From contig CAYOVN010000173.1 in the NCBI GenBank assembly GCA_964407425.1, forward strand, positions 1 through 7,004: a stretch of DNA of 7,004 nt. The letters are read 5' to 3'. Source of the stretch: JABDNZ01 sp964407425. Its GTDB lineage: Bacteria; Gemmatimonadota; Gemmatimonadetes; Longimicrobiales; Gaopeijiaceae. Under the pieces are notes generated by a model that did no database searches, was not told where the DNA came from, and worked only from the letters and a program-made list of their open reading frames with translations. A program made the position numbers and the translations under genes. Positions 6,821 to 7,004 of the stretch are shown here, one piece after another (position 1 is the stretch's first letter; every line of letters starts with the position of its first letter).

Positions 6821-6912
6821 GAGTTCTCCCAATCTCCCCTCTTCTGCCGGTGCTCCGGGCCCTACACTCCCACCATTCACACAAACACAGCGCTGGCACC
6901 AATCGTCATCCC

Positions 6913-6918
6913 AGGAGG
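6913..6918 (+). promoter_or_regulatory. Ribosome binding site of the divergent lipoprotein
   Basis: A perfect AGGAGG lies 6 nt before ATG 6925. It is the best Shine-Dalgarno in the window and fixes the start of a gene that is otherwise only 26 codons long here. Confidence 0.85.
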
Positions 6919-6924
6919 CGAACC

Positions 6925-7004
6925 ATGAAACGGTCGTCCGTACCCCTGCTCCTCCTTGCCCTTCTCCCTATCTGGGGTTGTGCCGGAGGTCACCAAAAGG
7001 CGGG
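6925..7004 (+). CDS. Putative lipoprotein, N-terminal fragment (3' end cut by window)
   Basis: Only 26 codons are visible. The start ATG has a perfect AGGAGG at 6-nt spacing. The peptide MKRSSVPLLLLALLPIWGCA is a textbook lipoprotein signal: a basic n-region, a leucine-rich core and a lipobox IWGC with Cys19 as the acylation site (Trp at -2 is less common). Ala at +2 would, by the E. coli Lol rule, send it to the outer membrane; whether that rule holds in this organism is unknown. The mature part begins AGGHQKA and gives no clue to function. It is transcribed divergently from the efflux operon and might share its control region, but no functional link is shown. Confidence 0.8.
   Translation, partial: MKRSSVPLLLLALLPIWGCAGGHQKA

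Larger units (their letters stand above)
6676..6924. other. Divergent intergenic control region between tetR and the lipoprotein gene
   Basis: This 249-nt spacer contains no credible gene. It holds the candidate operator palindrome (6743-6762), a possible minus-strand promoter (6743-6772), three CGTAAAC words, two GGTCTCGA words, two AAGGCTTT words, a small GGTCTCGACC palindrome (6797-6806) and the lipoprotein ribosome binding site (6913-6918). The stretch 6821-6910 is pyrimidine-rich on the plus strand and shows nothing recognisable. Confidence 0.7.

Noticed and set aside
6659..6880. A 73-codon minus-strand frame across the intergenic region
   Set aside because: It overlaps the tetR start and the candidate operator, has no ribosome binding site and shows no protein-like features.

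Overview
The window looks like a chromosomal segment of a Gram-negative bacterium. It is moderately GC-rich (about 55-60 % by eye) and encodes an outer-membrane channel and lipoproteins with recognisable lipoboxes. The phylum cannot be fixed from the sequence alone. The style of the proteins would fit a Gemmatimonadota- or Acidobacteriota-like lineage, but that is a guess.

Almost everything lies on the minus strand as one compact unit, read from right to left: a TetR-family repressor (6675-6031), a TolC-type outer-membrane factor (5975-4449), a periplasmic membrane-fusion lipoprotein (4386-3286) and an HAE1-like RND pump (3276 to beyond position 1). The gaps are 55, 62 and 9 nt and contain no convincing terminator, so co-transcription is likely. 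The products make a complete tripartite efflux system: the RND trimer takes substrate from the inner membrane or periplasm, the adaptor bridges the periplasm, and the TolC-like channel crosses the outer membrane. The repressor is the first gene, so it probably controls its own operon.

On the right, a 249-nt divergent intergenic region (6676-6924) separates tetR from a plus-strand lipoprotein that starts at 6925 and runs off the window. This region holds a strong palindrome, core AGACCA-CC-TGGTCT, placed over a plausible minus-strand promoter. It also holds a small set of repeated words (CGTAAAC three times, GGTCTCGA twice, AAGGCTTT twice).

The overall system type is well known. The unusual parts are in the details. 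The RND pump has Asn where AcrB has Asp408 and Lys940. It has an extra hydrophobic hairpin between TM6 and TM7, and a Gly/Met-rich loop where AcrB has its Phe-containing switch loop. The repressor has a CxC plus CxxC cysteine cluster in its DNA-binding domain, and its likely operator resembles the NemR consensus. No RNA genes, CRISPR arrays or insertion sequences were seen.
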